From contig JAAXNY010000004.1 in assembly GCA_013420905.1 (NCBI GenBank), positions 2,852,001 to 2,916,000 on the forward strand: a stretch of DNA of 64,000 nt. Direction: 5' to 3'. The DNA is from Collybia mongolica. Its lineage: Eukaryota > Basidiomycota > Agaricomycetes > Agaricales > Clitocybaceae. The first letter of the stretch is position 1, and every line of letters begins with the position of its first letter. Below, one piece after another: positions 38,915 through 50,689 of the stretch. The notes beneath the pieces were generated by a model. It did not search any database. It was not told the origin of the DNA and saw nothing but the letters and a program-made list of their open reading frames with translations. The translations under genes and the position numbers were made by a program.

Positions 38915-41552
38915 CTAGTTGTGGAATTGATTCCTAAATGCTGTGAAGAAAGATGAATAGACAGGAAGAGAAAATCGGTTGTGTGTGGCCCACCTTCGAG
39001 GTCTTCGCGGTCGCAAAGCGCTGCTAGGTCTACTCGCTGCATGTGCAAGCAGGTGGTCTTTAAGCTAGCCCACAACGCGCTTGATTGCACACCACGAATT
39101 TCGTTTAAACTACCAGAATCCTGGACACCATCATTGCCTTGGAGGACGAGTGCATCCAGAATGTGTTGGGCGGCTTCGTCGTACCGCTATATGAAAAATA
39201 TCAGAATTCCAATGGCCCATCTGTTGCAAACAATACGCACCCTCAGATTAATGCACGAAATGCCAAGATTAAATCTGAAAGCATCGTTAACAGCAGGGGC
39301 GCACACGTAAGATCCAAACCAACCTAGCTCGGATATAACCTGGGTTAAGTTCCAACGCCCGGTAATAGTATTCGAGAGCATTTTCTGCACCTCCACTGTT
39401 TGCCATGGTGGCTCCGACCCGATTGTATAAGAGCCAGTCCTGTGTGATCTGAGAAAGAGTCACTGGAACAGAAAGAATTTGAGTTACCTCAGGCCGCACA
39501 GCTAGAGCCGTGCGAAAGCAATCCTGAGCCTTCTCATATTCCTGGAAAGTTTTCGGTAAGGACTAAGGTGGGAATGCTTAAAAGGATTGTACCTCATTGG
39601 AGTTCAATAACACTGCGAGGGCAATTTGAATATCAGCGTCAACCTCCCCACTGACGTTACTCCGTGCCATCGCAATTAAACACTGAATTAACCGAGTGTA
39701 GCGCTCTACCATTGAAGCATCGGGCCGGTCAGGGGTATGGCTATTAAAAATTCCAACCGCTGCCTCATAGTTTTCGTTACGGAAAACCCATTCCCTGATT
39801 GCATCGTAGGTTCCTAATCTGTTATTTTCATTCGTGTGAGATACTGCCAATGCTAGCCAGGTTGGCAGGTGAGTTGGATCTAATTCCTTTGCACGCTGTA
39901 GAGCTTGAATCGCCTTATTTTCCCGCTCATTTTCTTGTTGCTTGACTCCGAGCTGAAACCAGGCAGAGGCATCATTCATATCATGTTGTACTGCTGCCTC
40001 GAGCTCCAACACATTCTATGGAATGATTGTTAGTGTCATGGAGAATTTACGTATTGAAATCACTACCTCAAACACAGATTGATGAACGCCTTGATGAATC
40101 ATGTGGTGATGTGTAGTCGAAGAATCTCCAACGAGGTAGGGGTTATTTTCTTGGAAATGATAGCTATGCACCGGCTTGATACCAACAGTGGTGGCTTCGA
40201 AGTTGTCCCAGTCGCTCTGCAGTTTCTCCCACTCCGGTAGCTGACCTGCCATACCGGGCATTTGGCGGGCGCTTTCATTCCAGTAACGGGAGTAATCCGC
40301 GTTGTCTTGACGGAAGTAGGCATCGTTGCCGTTTTCAATGGTAGCATCTCTTTGATATATCGGATCGACATTGACCAACGCTTCGCGGACAACCGCGGAG
40401 GCGGCGGATGACTGGGTGGCGTCATGAGGTACGTTGCGGGACCCCGATAGTGATGACCTTGCTCTGATCTCAGGCTGGGAACTAGAGACCGTGGACGCGG
40501 ATTGGCTGGCGTTCTCAACCATCTGGTTACCTTTCACTATGACATGGCCATCTCGCAATTGCTTCATAAGGCCCATGAATTCGCTGCTCTGGAACTTGGG
40601 ATTCTGTTCGTCCTTCACGTTTTCCAAGAGAAGTCCCGCAGTCCTTGCTAATTCGTCTCCTTCTACAGGTGTTTGACGCAAAAGCCGTTGTTGTTGTTGT
40701 ATATCCTGCAGAGGGATCGATGATGACGCAATTGCCCCGAGCTCCTGGGCACTAAACTCTTTGTCCCATAATATTTCTGTGAAATATATATTACATGAGA
40801 AATGGTGGGCCGACTATCAGATTACGCACGATTTGCAGCAATTGGAGTTTGAACGTGTATTGGAGGAGTGTGAATTAGACTAGACATGGGTGCCAAAACT
40901 TGTCCCGTGAACTGAGTCGACCATTGCATTCTGGCTTATTTTGTTTCGTCAGTTCCAGGAAATGTTTTGAGATTGCTGGGGTAAACCTTCACATCCCGTC
41001 ATACCTTGTTTCCGAAGTTGTGGGCTCATAACATCACTCTCACGATGCATACTCCTTTCCCCGATATTTACTAGTTGAGAAGCTGGAGCATGCATAGGTT
41101 GATTCTGTATGAAGTCAGAAGCCCAGGCAGCGGACATTGTGGGTTGAAAAATCGGTGGAGATTGTATTGGTGACTGCATTTGAGGTGGCAAAGACGCACG
41201 AAGTGCGGAAACATCGTAGGCTCTTGGAGAGAACGCTGTACTTGACGAGGTGTCTGCTGAGAAAAAACGGGTTGCATCGGAGTCTGGTGCAATGGCTTGT
41301 TGTGTGCGAAACGTCTGAATTTCGTACATTGAGGTAAGACAGAACAAAGTCCGGATATGCTACAGCGTACCTCTCTGGAGGAACCAGCTCTGACCGCTCC
41401 ATCCTATTATTCTGGTGAGTTGTTTCATACTCCTACTATTGCAAGTTCGGCACCTGCTGTACACTTCGATCTTGATCAAATTGCTTGGAAAGACTTTGCA
41501 AAGGATTTGAAGGTCCACATTCGGAGCCTCCGACGAGCATAGGAAGAGCCAT
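38915..41552 (-). CDS. PEX5: PEX5 peroxisomal targeting signal 1 receptor
   Basis: Cytosolic cycling receptor that binds C-terminal SKL-type signals and delivers enzymes into peroxisomes. The start at 41552 gives [20 protein letters not shown] with the conserved N-terminal Cys, which is monoubiquitinated for recycling. The N-terminal half is disordered and has WxxxF-like elements ([24 protein letters not shown]). The C-terminal TPR domain includes [98 protein letters not shown] and the end [14 protein letters not shown] (38915-38917), rebuilt over a terminal intron. About ten introns are needed. The 5' splice site after the first exon (CAG/gtgccg) is weak. Confidence 0.94.
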
Positions 41553-41767
41553 GTGTCTGATATATGGATAAGACCGTTGTCGCTGTCAGGAGGCTGCGAA
41601 TACTGTACTACTTTTCGGCAAGTTCGATCCGGATTTGGCTTACATGTGTTATGTGAAAGTGTGCACATGCTCGATAATTGATTATTGCATTAAGTAATTA
41701 AAACCTTAACCCTATTAGCTTGTACATATACATATACATCAGGACTTGGAGAGAGCAGAGAGGGAGG

Positions 41768-42926
41768 TCACTGTAGATTATGATTATGTTCTCGACTATT
41801 ATTCTTGTTGGAATCGTCCTCCCCGTTGTATTTGGGATTTGAAGCTCTGCAGTCAGCACCGCCATCTGAACGTACTGCATAATGGTTGAATTAACTATTG
41901 AAATATCAATCTAGACCCCGGACTCACAATGTCGCTGCGAATGCAAGATGAATTTTCTTAATGATTAGAGTAGAACTAAAGGCTCAGACGTACGTTTAGA
42001 GCATCTAGTCGACTAAATGTCTTCTTGCAGCCATGACAAATGTTGGCTTGCGATTTGGCAGTGTGAAGTGCTTGATGGCGCCTATCATGACATGGTGAGT
42101 CATGAGGCGGTGCAGCAGTTAGAAGAGAAAGGAAGAACTTACTTGCAATCGTGTTGACGAGCGAAGCCCTTCTTACACCCAGGCCATTCACAAACATACG
42201 GCCGTTCCTCTGTGTGAGATCTCAAGTGACCTAGAAGAATTTCAGCAACATGAACAGTGGATAGTGATGGACTTTACCTCTAAGATTGAACCGGCGAGTG
42301 AACGTGCTTCCGCAACCAGGAACAGGACAGACAAAATGTGCTTCATTGCGCCGCCGACTGGCACTAGCCAGTTGTGTCGCTGAGGTTGTGACTTGCTGCT
42401 TTTCGACTTGCATGATAGGGGGCAAACGGGGGACATTATTGGATGACGGGTAGTGATTTGCACCAGCACCACCCTGACTGGAGCTTGAGTCGTGACCGGG
42501 AGAAGGAGGCGACGACACGTCTCGTGGTCGATTGAATGGCTCTCCAGCTGTTCCGTAAAATACATCTTGTTTAGGGCTTTGGTGTCCATCAGGGACAATG
42601 GCCGTGGCTGATGGGGCCGACGAAGACTCTGGAGGATGTATGGAGTACTGACTCAGATGTGACGGTTGATAAGCGTATTCACGAGGACCGTCAGGATGGC
42701 TAACAGGGCCTTGGAGTGGAATGGCTTGGGACATTGGACCTCCTGCTGGGCCGTAAAGTGGCTCAGTGGAGTATTGGGGTCGAGGATCTACGGACATTTG
42801 CTTTGAGGGGTAAGAAATATGGCTGGCGGTTGTAGAATAGTTCTGCGGCTCGTGGGGAAGGCGAGGATGAGATGTTTGTGTAGAAATGATGGGAGAAGTC
42901 CAGGCTCGTGTTGAATCTGTGGCCAT
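41768..42926 (-). CDS. C2H2 zinc-finger transcription factor
   Basis: Likely nuclear DNA-binding regulator. The start ATG at 42926 opens MATDSTRAWTSPIIST; a possible ATG further upstream cannot be excluded. The first ~230 residues are Ser/Pro/His/Gln-rich and disordered. Three fingers sit at the C-terminus: FVCPVPGCGSTFTRRFNLRG/HLRSH, YVCEWPGCKKGFARQHDCKR with HQALH, and ICHGCKKTFSRLDALN/RH/L. The third is split by two introns and ends with an Asp/Gly/Cys segment in place of the second His, so it may be C2HC. The tail is Asn/Asp-rich and ends HNHNLQ-stop at 41768. The target genes are unknown. Confidence 0.85.
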
Positions 42927-43312
42927 CTTGTAAGAATATTTCCGCTGTGTGATTTTCAATTCCCGAATGAGGCGCCCTGATGGCGAGCTGTAAGATCTAA
43001 GCAACTGACCTTTACAGCCCATCGAGAACAGCCATGTTCGTAGAAAAAAGAGTTGTACACTGATACTCTCCGGAACAGATCCCACTGATTTTGTTGTCAG
43101 TCGAGCACTTAAAGTATAGTCTATGTATTTCTTTCAAAGACCACAGGATAGAAAATCCGTGGCTGTGTTGCACAGCACGAAGCTTATATTAGATCTCAAA
43201 TCGGGTCTGCCGACCACTCAGTCAAGCTGTGCATCTGCCAACATGCGTCATGATTCGATTAGATTACCGAAGGCCAGAGTATGTACTAGTAGTTGTGGGC
43301 TGACATAAAATT
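42927..43312. promoter_or_regulatory. Upstream region of the C2H2 gene and 3' end of the lipase gene
   Basis: About 385 bp. The C2H2 frame stays open upstream to about 43085, so part may be leader or an alternative N-terminus. The remainder is spacer with short open frames only. Confidence 0.35.
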
Positions 43313-46300
43313 TTAGACAAATATATGTGAGTCAAGGAGGCGTCGTCGTCGCATGAGCTCAGTCTCTGTTATCGGTGTTCCTCCCTGTCGCGGGCCCGTT
43401 GATTTTGGGGTTGCAGGTGGCTGGGGCGTGGCGCCCATAATGGTCGAACATTCGTCCTTATAAGGTGTTTGAGGTTCGCCCCCGCGAACCTCCCCATCAT
43501 ATCCGTCGTCCTCGTTCCATGGAAACACAGGGTAGCCATGCTGATCGGACACTATCATCCTCGTCATTGATTTAGGACTTTGGGAGTTGTTGTCGCGAGT
43601 TCCGCCAGTAGCTTCAAATGAGGAAGATCCGCTTTGATACCTCTTCGGAATAAAGGTGATACCAGAATCATCGGTCTCGGTCTCTGATGACACAGTTGCA
43701 ATTTCTGATGGTCGAGGTCCACTCCGCTCCGCAGCTAACCAGGAATCGTGATCTTCATTAGACAAGATATCAGCATGTTTATTGAAGGCAATATTGATCC
43801 ACTCTGCTAACTCTTCGATGACCTATGTGGAAATGAGCAACAGGATAAGCGGTATCAGTTTGTAACGTCCTTACCGTCCTAGCCTCACTCATCAGGGTAG
43901 GCATTTGAAGGTAGCCATGGCTCCAATCCGAAAACAAAACCATTTGAACCCAGTCATCCTCCGTCTCGTTCGCCAATTTGTCTCTCTCCTTCTTCATCAG
44001 GAGAAATTTGGGATTATCAGAGGATTCAATTCCACTCATCCTCAGTCCCTCCCCGAACCGCGCGCTCTTTCCTGAAATGGCCAGTTCAAGTTCGACTTTA
44101 CGCGCGCGTTTCGCTTCTCGTATGCGACCAGCGAAAATCACGGTATCATCGACAAATGGATCCTTTTCACCGCATTGCAGAAGGAGGGGGGGGAATTGGG
44201 CCAGAAGGCGTTGTGGTGCGAGAATGGGGGATATGTGATAATCGGTGGCAAAATCGGGGTTCCGATGAGGCCCTATGTAAAGGATGGCCATGGCCCGCAT
44301 CTAACGCAAGAAGGTAGGTAAACAACCTTGTAAAATTTCGGAAATACACCATACCATACTTGGGGAAACAATTCGGTCTTGGAAATAACCAGTCCGGCTT
44401 GTCATCGTGAGTCTTGTACCAATAGGTTCTTTTACCTTGCTAGTACCCTCCGTGAAATTGCTTTCACCAACGGCCCTTGTGGCCTCCGTATCAGCATCTT
44501 CAACTGCAGCCCGCATTTCTTTTTGTTGTTTTTCTAATTCGTTCCGAGTTACGACTGGTGGCGTATGGGGGTAATTATAGCGTACACGTGCTCGGATGGG
44601 CCGGTCTTCCTCTTTCCGGTGATAGTAATTATCCTCCTCTTCGCTTTCTGCATCTGCCAGGGAGCCTTGGTCATCGGCAACAGCATTGTCTTGCCTATCA
44701 GAAGATGGGTTACGGCTACCTGGTGACTTTAAGATAGATGTCGAGCTCAGTGTCTTTAGGTCCGTTGACGACATGGTTGATAGTTCCTTTTCGTTGCGGC
44801 TTGTGAGGGCTCGGAGTGCGTCTTTCCAGCTACTCCTCCGCTTGAGGCGTTTGCTACGGGGTGTATTGAACCTATTATCTTTTACCATGCTCAGCGGACT
44901 CTGTGATTCATGTCAGGCTTTCGATGAGGTTGGAGGTGGAAACATGCCCACGATATGCTGGAGATGGTCCTTCTGATTGGCTAACTCCATGATTCCTGGT
45001 AAATTGCCTGAAGATTGTTCGGAACGTAATACACGGAGGTTGTCGCCTGACATCCATGACGTAAAGTTGAAATCAAGGGCAGCATAGTTGAGGACTAGTG
45101 CTACAGGTTGAGGTAATGTTGATCTCCCATCAAGGTGGTTAAGTTCCAGAATCTTCAAGATGACGTTGACTGCGAGGGTGGCCCCGCTTGAATATCAGGC
45201 ATATTAGCCACTAGACACAAATATTTTCAGCTATTACTTACGCAGAATCCCCAGTTATTATTATATTCAATTTCTTGCCTGACATCCCGAGGAGTATACC
45301 AACTGTGGATGATTGTTATATATCATGCTTAGAAGAATATCCTAGGACGTACGAGACTCAACGAGGATTTTGTATGCGTCAAAAGCTTCATCTATAGCAA
45401 ATGGATAAGGATCTGGAATAGTTATGTAAGCTTGGTTAATCTTTACAGCTGTTTTCGTACATTCTGGAGCTTTTCCATAATCGACAGAGAGCACAGGCTT
45501 TCCCGTATTGGCGGCCCATATACGGAGTCTTTCTTCATGATGTTCTGGCGACATAGCGACAAACCCGCCGCCCGGAAAATCAAGAATCAAATCTGTTGCA
45601 TTGGACAGCTCATTTTCAGGCAGACAGAAGAATAAGTATGCCGTTATTGGACGTTTGTATTTAGAGGATGTGGGCCTCGGAAGCAGAACCTTTCGCCTCA
45701 CAGCGATCCAAGGAAGATAAGTTAGTGCTCGTATCTTAACTGTAAATCAGAAGTGAAACCGCGCCATAAAGTAGATGACATACATAAGGATTAGTAGTCT
45801 TCTCCCAAGTTGTGCGGAGCATTTCTACTGTAGGCATCGCTCTGAATCTCCGAAGCTATTATGCCAGTGTGAGTACCGTATGCATAATTTCTTGATGAAA
45901 CACATGGTTGGCACCTTCTCGTCCGCTTCGTTAGCGTAAAGGATGTAGTATCCAGAAAACAGGACCGAACACATGTCTCTGAGCCATTTGGGTCGAATGG
46001 ACATTGCTGTTGCGAATCCCGCATCAAGTCCAGTGCTGATCCATGTGGCACGGTAATATGAAGGTGAATACTGAGGAGTCTAATTAAGTTTGCAATATCT
46101 ATTACCGGTGAATGTATCTCACCAGGCGAGCAAGTGGCTCTGGTGCTATGGTTGTGGGACAAAGCAGTCAGAGAAGTGAGATTCAGGAAGTTGGCGGCCT
46201 TACAACCGAGGCCCAAAATCTTATCAAAGTTCCTAACAGCATACAACGCTGTTAGCGTGCTGACGATGATTTGCCATGGCGTAAATTGTCCTGTAGGCAC

Positions 46301-46546
46301 TCAGTTATCTTAAGAAATTCGCGATGGTAGCTTGGACACCGCACCAAGGGCTCTATCTGCCTTCTTTAACCATATAATTCTCGGTGGACGTGCATTCCCA
46401 CGCAATATACGCCATAACCAGAAAAAGATAACAAGAAACACCTGTTGATAATATGTCAGCGAGAAAGGACTTGATGATTGAACCATGAATCAGACCTGTG
46501 TACGCTTCCAGGATGGGTTCGGGCGGCCTACAAGGTGGTCAATCAT
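43313..46546 (-). CDS. Hormone-sensitive-lipase-like alpha/beta hydrolase
   Basis: Predicted neutral lipid or steryl-ester hydrolase of the HSL (GDSAG) group. After MIDHLVGRPNPSWKR the segment VFLVIFFWLWRILRG is a possible membrane anchor. Core blocks: LILDFPGGGFVAMSPEHHEE (oxyanion HGGG-like, here PGGG), SVDYGKAPE, YPFAIDEAFDAYK, then GKKLNIIITGDSAGATLA with the nucleophile Ser. The acid and His are in QCGEKDPFVDDTVIFAGR and LFSDWSHGYLQMP. Between nucleophile and acid lies a large basic/acidic insert of about 190 residues (SKRLKRRSSWKDALRALTSR, then EEEDNYYHRKEED), and a Ser/Thr-rich tail of about 150 residues follows the His. These additions resemble fungal HSL-like enzymes. TAA is at 43313-43315. 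Substrate is inference. Confidence 0.87.
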
Positions 46547-47034
46547 AATATCGTTTTCTAGGTCCTAGGAAGTAATGTGCATGTAGTTACAATGCTGGTG
46601 GGGAGTTCCAGATTAGGAGAATCATCTCAGGTGAAGCACTTACTAGTCGCGCTACCAGATTGGCATGTGATTCAACCTTCACCTTGTTCTGAAATAAACA
46701 CACGCAAGCAAGCACCTGTGGCTCCCAACTATTTGGTCTTGTTAGACGTGTTATGGGACCTTCTAACATGACGGCTACGGGCAATAGCTCAGCGTATCTC
46801 TAGTGAACTTTAAGAAAAATATATCCCTCCGGTGATGATCCCTTCCCACACCGGTGTTTGGTAACATTGATGGCTGCTAGGGAACATTCACTCCCACTTG
46901 CTGCCATCAAATGCTTGAGTACATTGTGTCATTCAATGGGCTCGACTTTCTCCGCCTTTCTTATATGTTTTCATAGATTTTTTAGTGGTAGTTATGATGT
47001 ATTATAGATGTACTAATAATATAACTAAAACGCC
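46547..47034. other. Spacer between lipase gene and transposon island
   Basis: About 490 bp without a recognisable gene. The part near 46547 should hold the lipase promoter. Host-like composition ends here and CpG becomes scarce from about 46.9 kb onward, so this marks the left edge of the transposon island. Confidence 0.45.
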
Positions 47035-47990
47035 CTATTTCAAAGTGTCTGATGTTAGCTGTAGCATATGGTATAAACAGACAAAAGTTGCCTCATCCTC
47101 CTCTTCATCTGCCTGCTTATCATTTGTTTGATATTCATCATTGCCTCGATAATCCTGGGCAGTAAGGTTGACAGGCTGGAATACAACAGCCACAGGGGGC
47201 ATGTCAATGTTTGTGTTGGGGTGCAGTGTCACCATGCCAGAAGAAATGAGTGCCACATTGATGCTCCTACCCAGCTCCAAACATCCTGTGAAGCCCTCAA
47301 GGTTCTGAAGCTGGATCCTTGCCTCATTCTTGCAGAGGAATATATTCTTGTTGCAAATGAAGGTGATGTCACAGGGGATCTCAACATTGAGGTGCTCAAT
47401 TTCCTCCTGTGCCTGGAGAGTCTTGAAGTATTGGTCCATTGCTGCTCTAGCAGCTGGCGTTGCCCATGGTAATGCATGGACATCTTGGTGGGTGTTGTGG
47501 AGAAGATCAGAGTCAGCCAAAAAGGCATATTGAACAACAGCTTCCCAATCTAGTGGGCAACATGGTGGGGAGAGGGATTTTGCAGCATCATTATATTGAT
47601 CTAGTACAGTGCAAATGGCTTGTAAAAGGTTTCACAAGGCCTCTGCAATGTGGTTTCAAAGGTTATACCCTGTTAAAAATTGGTATGCACTGGCTGAGAG
47701 GACATGAGTATGACTCACTGGTTTGTGACATGTTCATCTTTGTTGTCTCAAAAATCCAAGCTACAATTAACCCCTCTAGTGTGTCTACTGCTTGTTGATA
47801 ACAACACATGGATACCTTCTTCGCTGCCTCATGCCACTCAAGCAACCCCTGCTCCCAATGTGTTACAATATTCATATGCAGCTCCAGATCCTGTACCACC
47901 TGAAGGTCACAATTTCAGGATTCCAATAGGTACCTGCAAGCTGTTTCCATACCCTGGGTGGTGTTGTGCTGACCTTGAGAGGTGGGGGTG
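47035..47990 (-). pseudogene. Decayed KDZ (Kyakuja-Dileera-Zisupton) transposase, C-terminal part
   Basis: The minus strand carries several blocks of the Agaricomycete KDZ transposase C-terminus in order: AVDTLEGLIVAWIFETTKMN and MSQT (near 47,740-47,830), YNDAAKSLSPPCCPLDWEAV then VQYAFLADSDLLHNT (near 47,500-47,600), and ALPWATPAARAAMDQYF with AQEEIEHLNVEI (near 47,400-47,480). Frame changes and stops break the reading, and nothing of the N-terminal catalytic part was found in the window, so this is a relic. The last frame, open from about 47,520 to 47,035, ends in an acidic stretch (NDKQADEEEDEA) like other KDZ tails. Confidence 0.78.
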
Positions 47991-49226
47991 GTGATCAACC
48001 AGGTGTCACATAAAGAATCTACCTTGAGTCTTACCTTGGTTAGTTGCAGGAGGAGAGAATAGGCTAACTCAACTTATTGGCTAGCCCTAAGGTTTACCAA
48101 CTTCTGAAAGTACTCCATCTCCAGTGTCTCTATTAGTGGCTCCATTGACAAGCCTTGCAAATACATGCACTCATCATCTATTCACTCCTCAAACACAGCT
48201 TTGTTATTTATCCTGAGTTCAACCATGGCATTGAAAGGGGGCTCCTGGGCTATAAGTGTGCTAATGCTATGAAATGTGATCTCTTACACACATATACACC
48301 AAATCTAACACTCAACACACAAGCTTGAGGTAGAGGGCCATTACTGGCAGATATGAGTCCTTATGTTAATTTTTTGTTAATTTTTCTTTATATCTCTAGA
48401 ACCAGGTTGTTGCATTGGAACTAGCTGTCCAGAATCTCTTCAACTTTATTTTACACACATTTGAGCTTGTCAAAGATCTGTTGTACTTCACCCATATCCA
48501 TGGTGTATGATATCAGCAACTCCAAATGAATGGCCAATAGAAGTTGGTGTTTATAGATCCTATACAAATATCCCCCAATAAAAGGTAACTATATATATCT
48601 AGGTATTTCCCTTAAAAACAAGTCAGCTGGTAAAGTAGGGACTCAGACTCTCAGAGATGGACTGTGTGAAAAAAATAACAAACTTGAAGATGTAGATCCA
48701 TATTTGCACATTCCAAATACACAACCAACTCAGTGGCTTCTCTGAGGACTTTATACTGGGCTACATGAGCCACACAGATCACATGACAAATGCAGATGTC
48801 TGCAGACTGAGCTCAGACCCCATTTGGCAGGAGGCCCTGCTCAATTGGCAGTCTGCATCTGAGCCAAGTCAAAGCTAAGCCCATAAATCCACACTTTTAC
48901 TTGGATTCTCAGACTCAGCTTGGATGGACTCCTCATGGAGTCCAAATTGCTTCCTTAATCATACTTACCATTTCTTATTTAATGTACAGAAATGCAATAT
49001 TTTGGAGAGTCAAATACAAGGCCTCAAGGTTACATGTTATATGCAGAAAGCATGCAGATTAACCATTTGGCAATATGAGCTTGTTATCATAATGACCACC
49101 TGCTGCCCACTCTTGGCCATTACTGGCAATAGTTGAGTATTGTTGACAGATACCACATCACCCACCCTTGGCAGGATGTTTTTGGGGCCTCTAGGTCATT
49201 TGATCGGACAACTCATCCAGTTAGAA
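47991..49226. other. Non-coding part of the transposon island
   Basis: No recognisable protein on either strand. The sequence is AT-rich and without CpG. It lies between the KDZ relic and the second transposon gene and may hold eroded ends of either element. No terminal repeat could be identified by eye. Confidence 0.45.
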
Positions 49227-49227
49227 A

Positions 49228-49889
49228 ATGAGCCTTCAGGCCCTAGAAGCTCAGGGCAGCTCCCACCAAAGTCTAAAAGCAGACGCAATTGCCAGACAAG
49301 ATCTGACCATACTCTGGTGGATTAAAGTCGGTGGTTGTTCTTTTGATGGTAACAAAACACCCTTCTCAGATGAAGACTGTAACACAATAAACTTTGTCAA
49401 CAACAAAATCTACAAACATAAAGTGATTCATTTCAACTATACAACATATGATATGTGTTGCTCACAGGACTCCGTCAACCTCCAGACTCATGCTGATGTC
49501 ATGGTTCTGTCACATGAAGACCCCAACACTGGTGATTTCCACCCATATTGGTATACTCACATCATTGGTATCTTCCATGCTCAAGTTTGACATATTGGGC
49601 CTGAGTCAAAATCAGAGGACCCACAGAAAATGGTATTCCTGTGGGTCCATTGGTTTGGACATGACTTGAAATACCATGCTGGATGGGCCGCCTATTGACT
49701 CCACCATATCAGATTTGTAGACAGTCTTGATCCTCAAGTGTTTGGCTTCCTCAACCCATGTGAAGTTATCCAGGGTGTCCACATGATCCTGGCTTTTGCA
49801 CATGGCCATACATCAAGTTCACTTGGCCCCTCTATTGCACATCAGTCTGCTGAAAATGATGAAGGCTGGACATTTTACTATGTTGGAAT
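49228..49889 (+). pseudogene. Transposon-associated gene remnant, upstream exon (broken by stops)
   Basis: The frame LEAQGSSHQSLKADAIARQD, then NFVNNKIYKHKVIHFNYTTY, VMVLSHEDPNTGDFHPYWYT and HIIGIFHAQV, continues after an in-frame stop as HIGPESKSEDPQKMVFLWVH, FGHDLKYHAGW, FGFLNPCEVIQGVHMILAFA and NDEGWTFYYVGM. From memory these blocks recur in transposon-linked genes of Agaricomycetes (consensus near HPYWYARIIGIFHA and FLWVRWFGRD); I cannot name the superfamily with confidence. At least two stops occur within this exon. It ends at a phase-2 splice donor (AT/gtgagt at 49,890). The natural continuation (FVD-DMFMRF) is found 2.9 kb downstream at 52,820. Confidence 0.7.
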
Positions 49890-50029
49890 GTGAGTTGCAA
49901 ATCACCTGCCATTTGCTAACTGAAATATTGCACACTGTGAAACTGAGAATAGATGAAATTCAACCCTGTGTTTCATCCTCTTAAATAATAGAAATAATAC
50001 ATTAAAAATATGAAATTCATTCACTTAAC

Positions 50030-50460
50030 AATCCTAAAATGTAATGAATTTCATCTTGAAGATGTTTGAAAACACACCCCCTGTGGGGGGAAAAATGGAT
50101 GGAAAACCCCCCCTTAAGGTGTAATTTAGTGGATGAATTTCATGCAAAATTTGTCCATATTCATACCCCCTGTTTCTTGAGGCTATGGGATGAATTTCAT
50201 TTCACCATAGGTGGAAAAAACAACCATTGTGGGAGGTAATTCCTATTAATATGGGATTAATCTACTACCTTGATGGGTGAGAATAACAATTGTTTTTTGG
50301 GGTAACATTACTGCAAATTTTTGAGGCTATGGGATGAATTTCATACCATGATAGGTGAAAATAATAGCCTTTGTAGGGATGGATTTCATACCATCACAGG
50401 TGAGAATAATAGCCTTTATGGGGATTAATTCCATGCCATTTATGTCACTTAAATTTGAAT
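50030..50460. repeat. Left subterminal repeat block of the nested element (gggatgaatttcat motif)
   Basis: The near-palindromic motif (gg)gatgaatttcat recurs at about 50,053, 50,130, 50,189, 50,330 and 50,382, several times followed by a loosely repeated ccat...ggtgaaaataatagcct segment. The preceding phrase gaggctatgggatgaatt occurs twice (near 50,180 and 50,322). This forms a loose array of diverged repeats of roughly 60-140 bp spacing. Confidence 0.7.
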
Positions 50461-50689
50461 TCATTATTTCTTCCCTGTTATCAATAAACACACTTTGTTC
50501 ATTTTGTACAGTTAAGGTTTAACATCCATAAGATCTAAGGTATTGTAATTTGAATGCTCTATCAACTAGTATACCTCTGATTCATATCCCTCATTCCAAA
50601 GTTCCTGATCACCAGCATTACCAACCAGACTGCAAACGCAACACTGTGATTTGTTAGAATCATGTATTGAGATTAGTAATGAGAAAACT

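Noticed and set aside
47229..47537. Minus-strand frame of about 100 codons overlapping the KDZ relic
   Set aside because: Shadow of the KDZ frame, which carries the recognisable transposase blocks.
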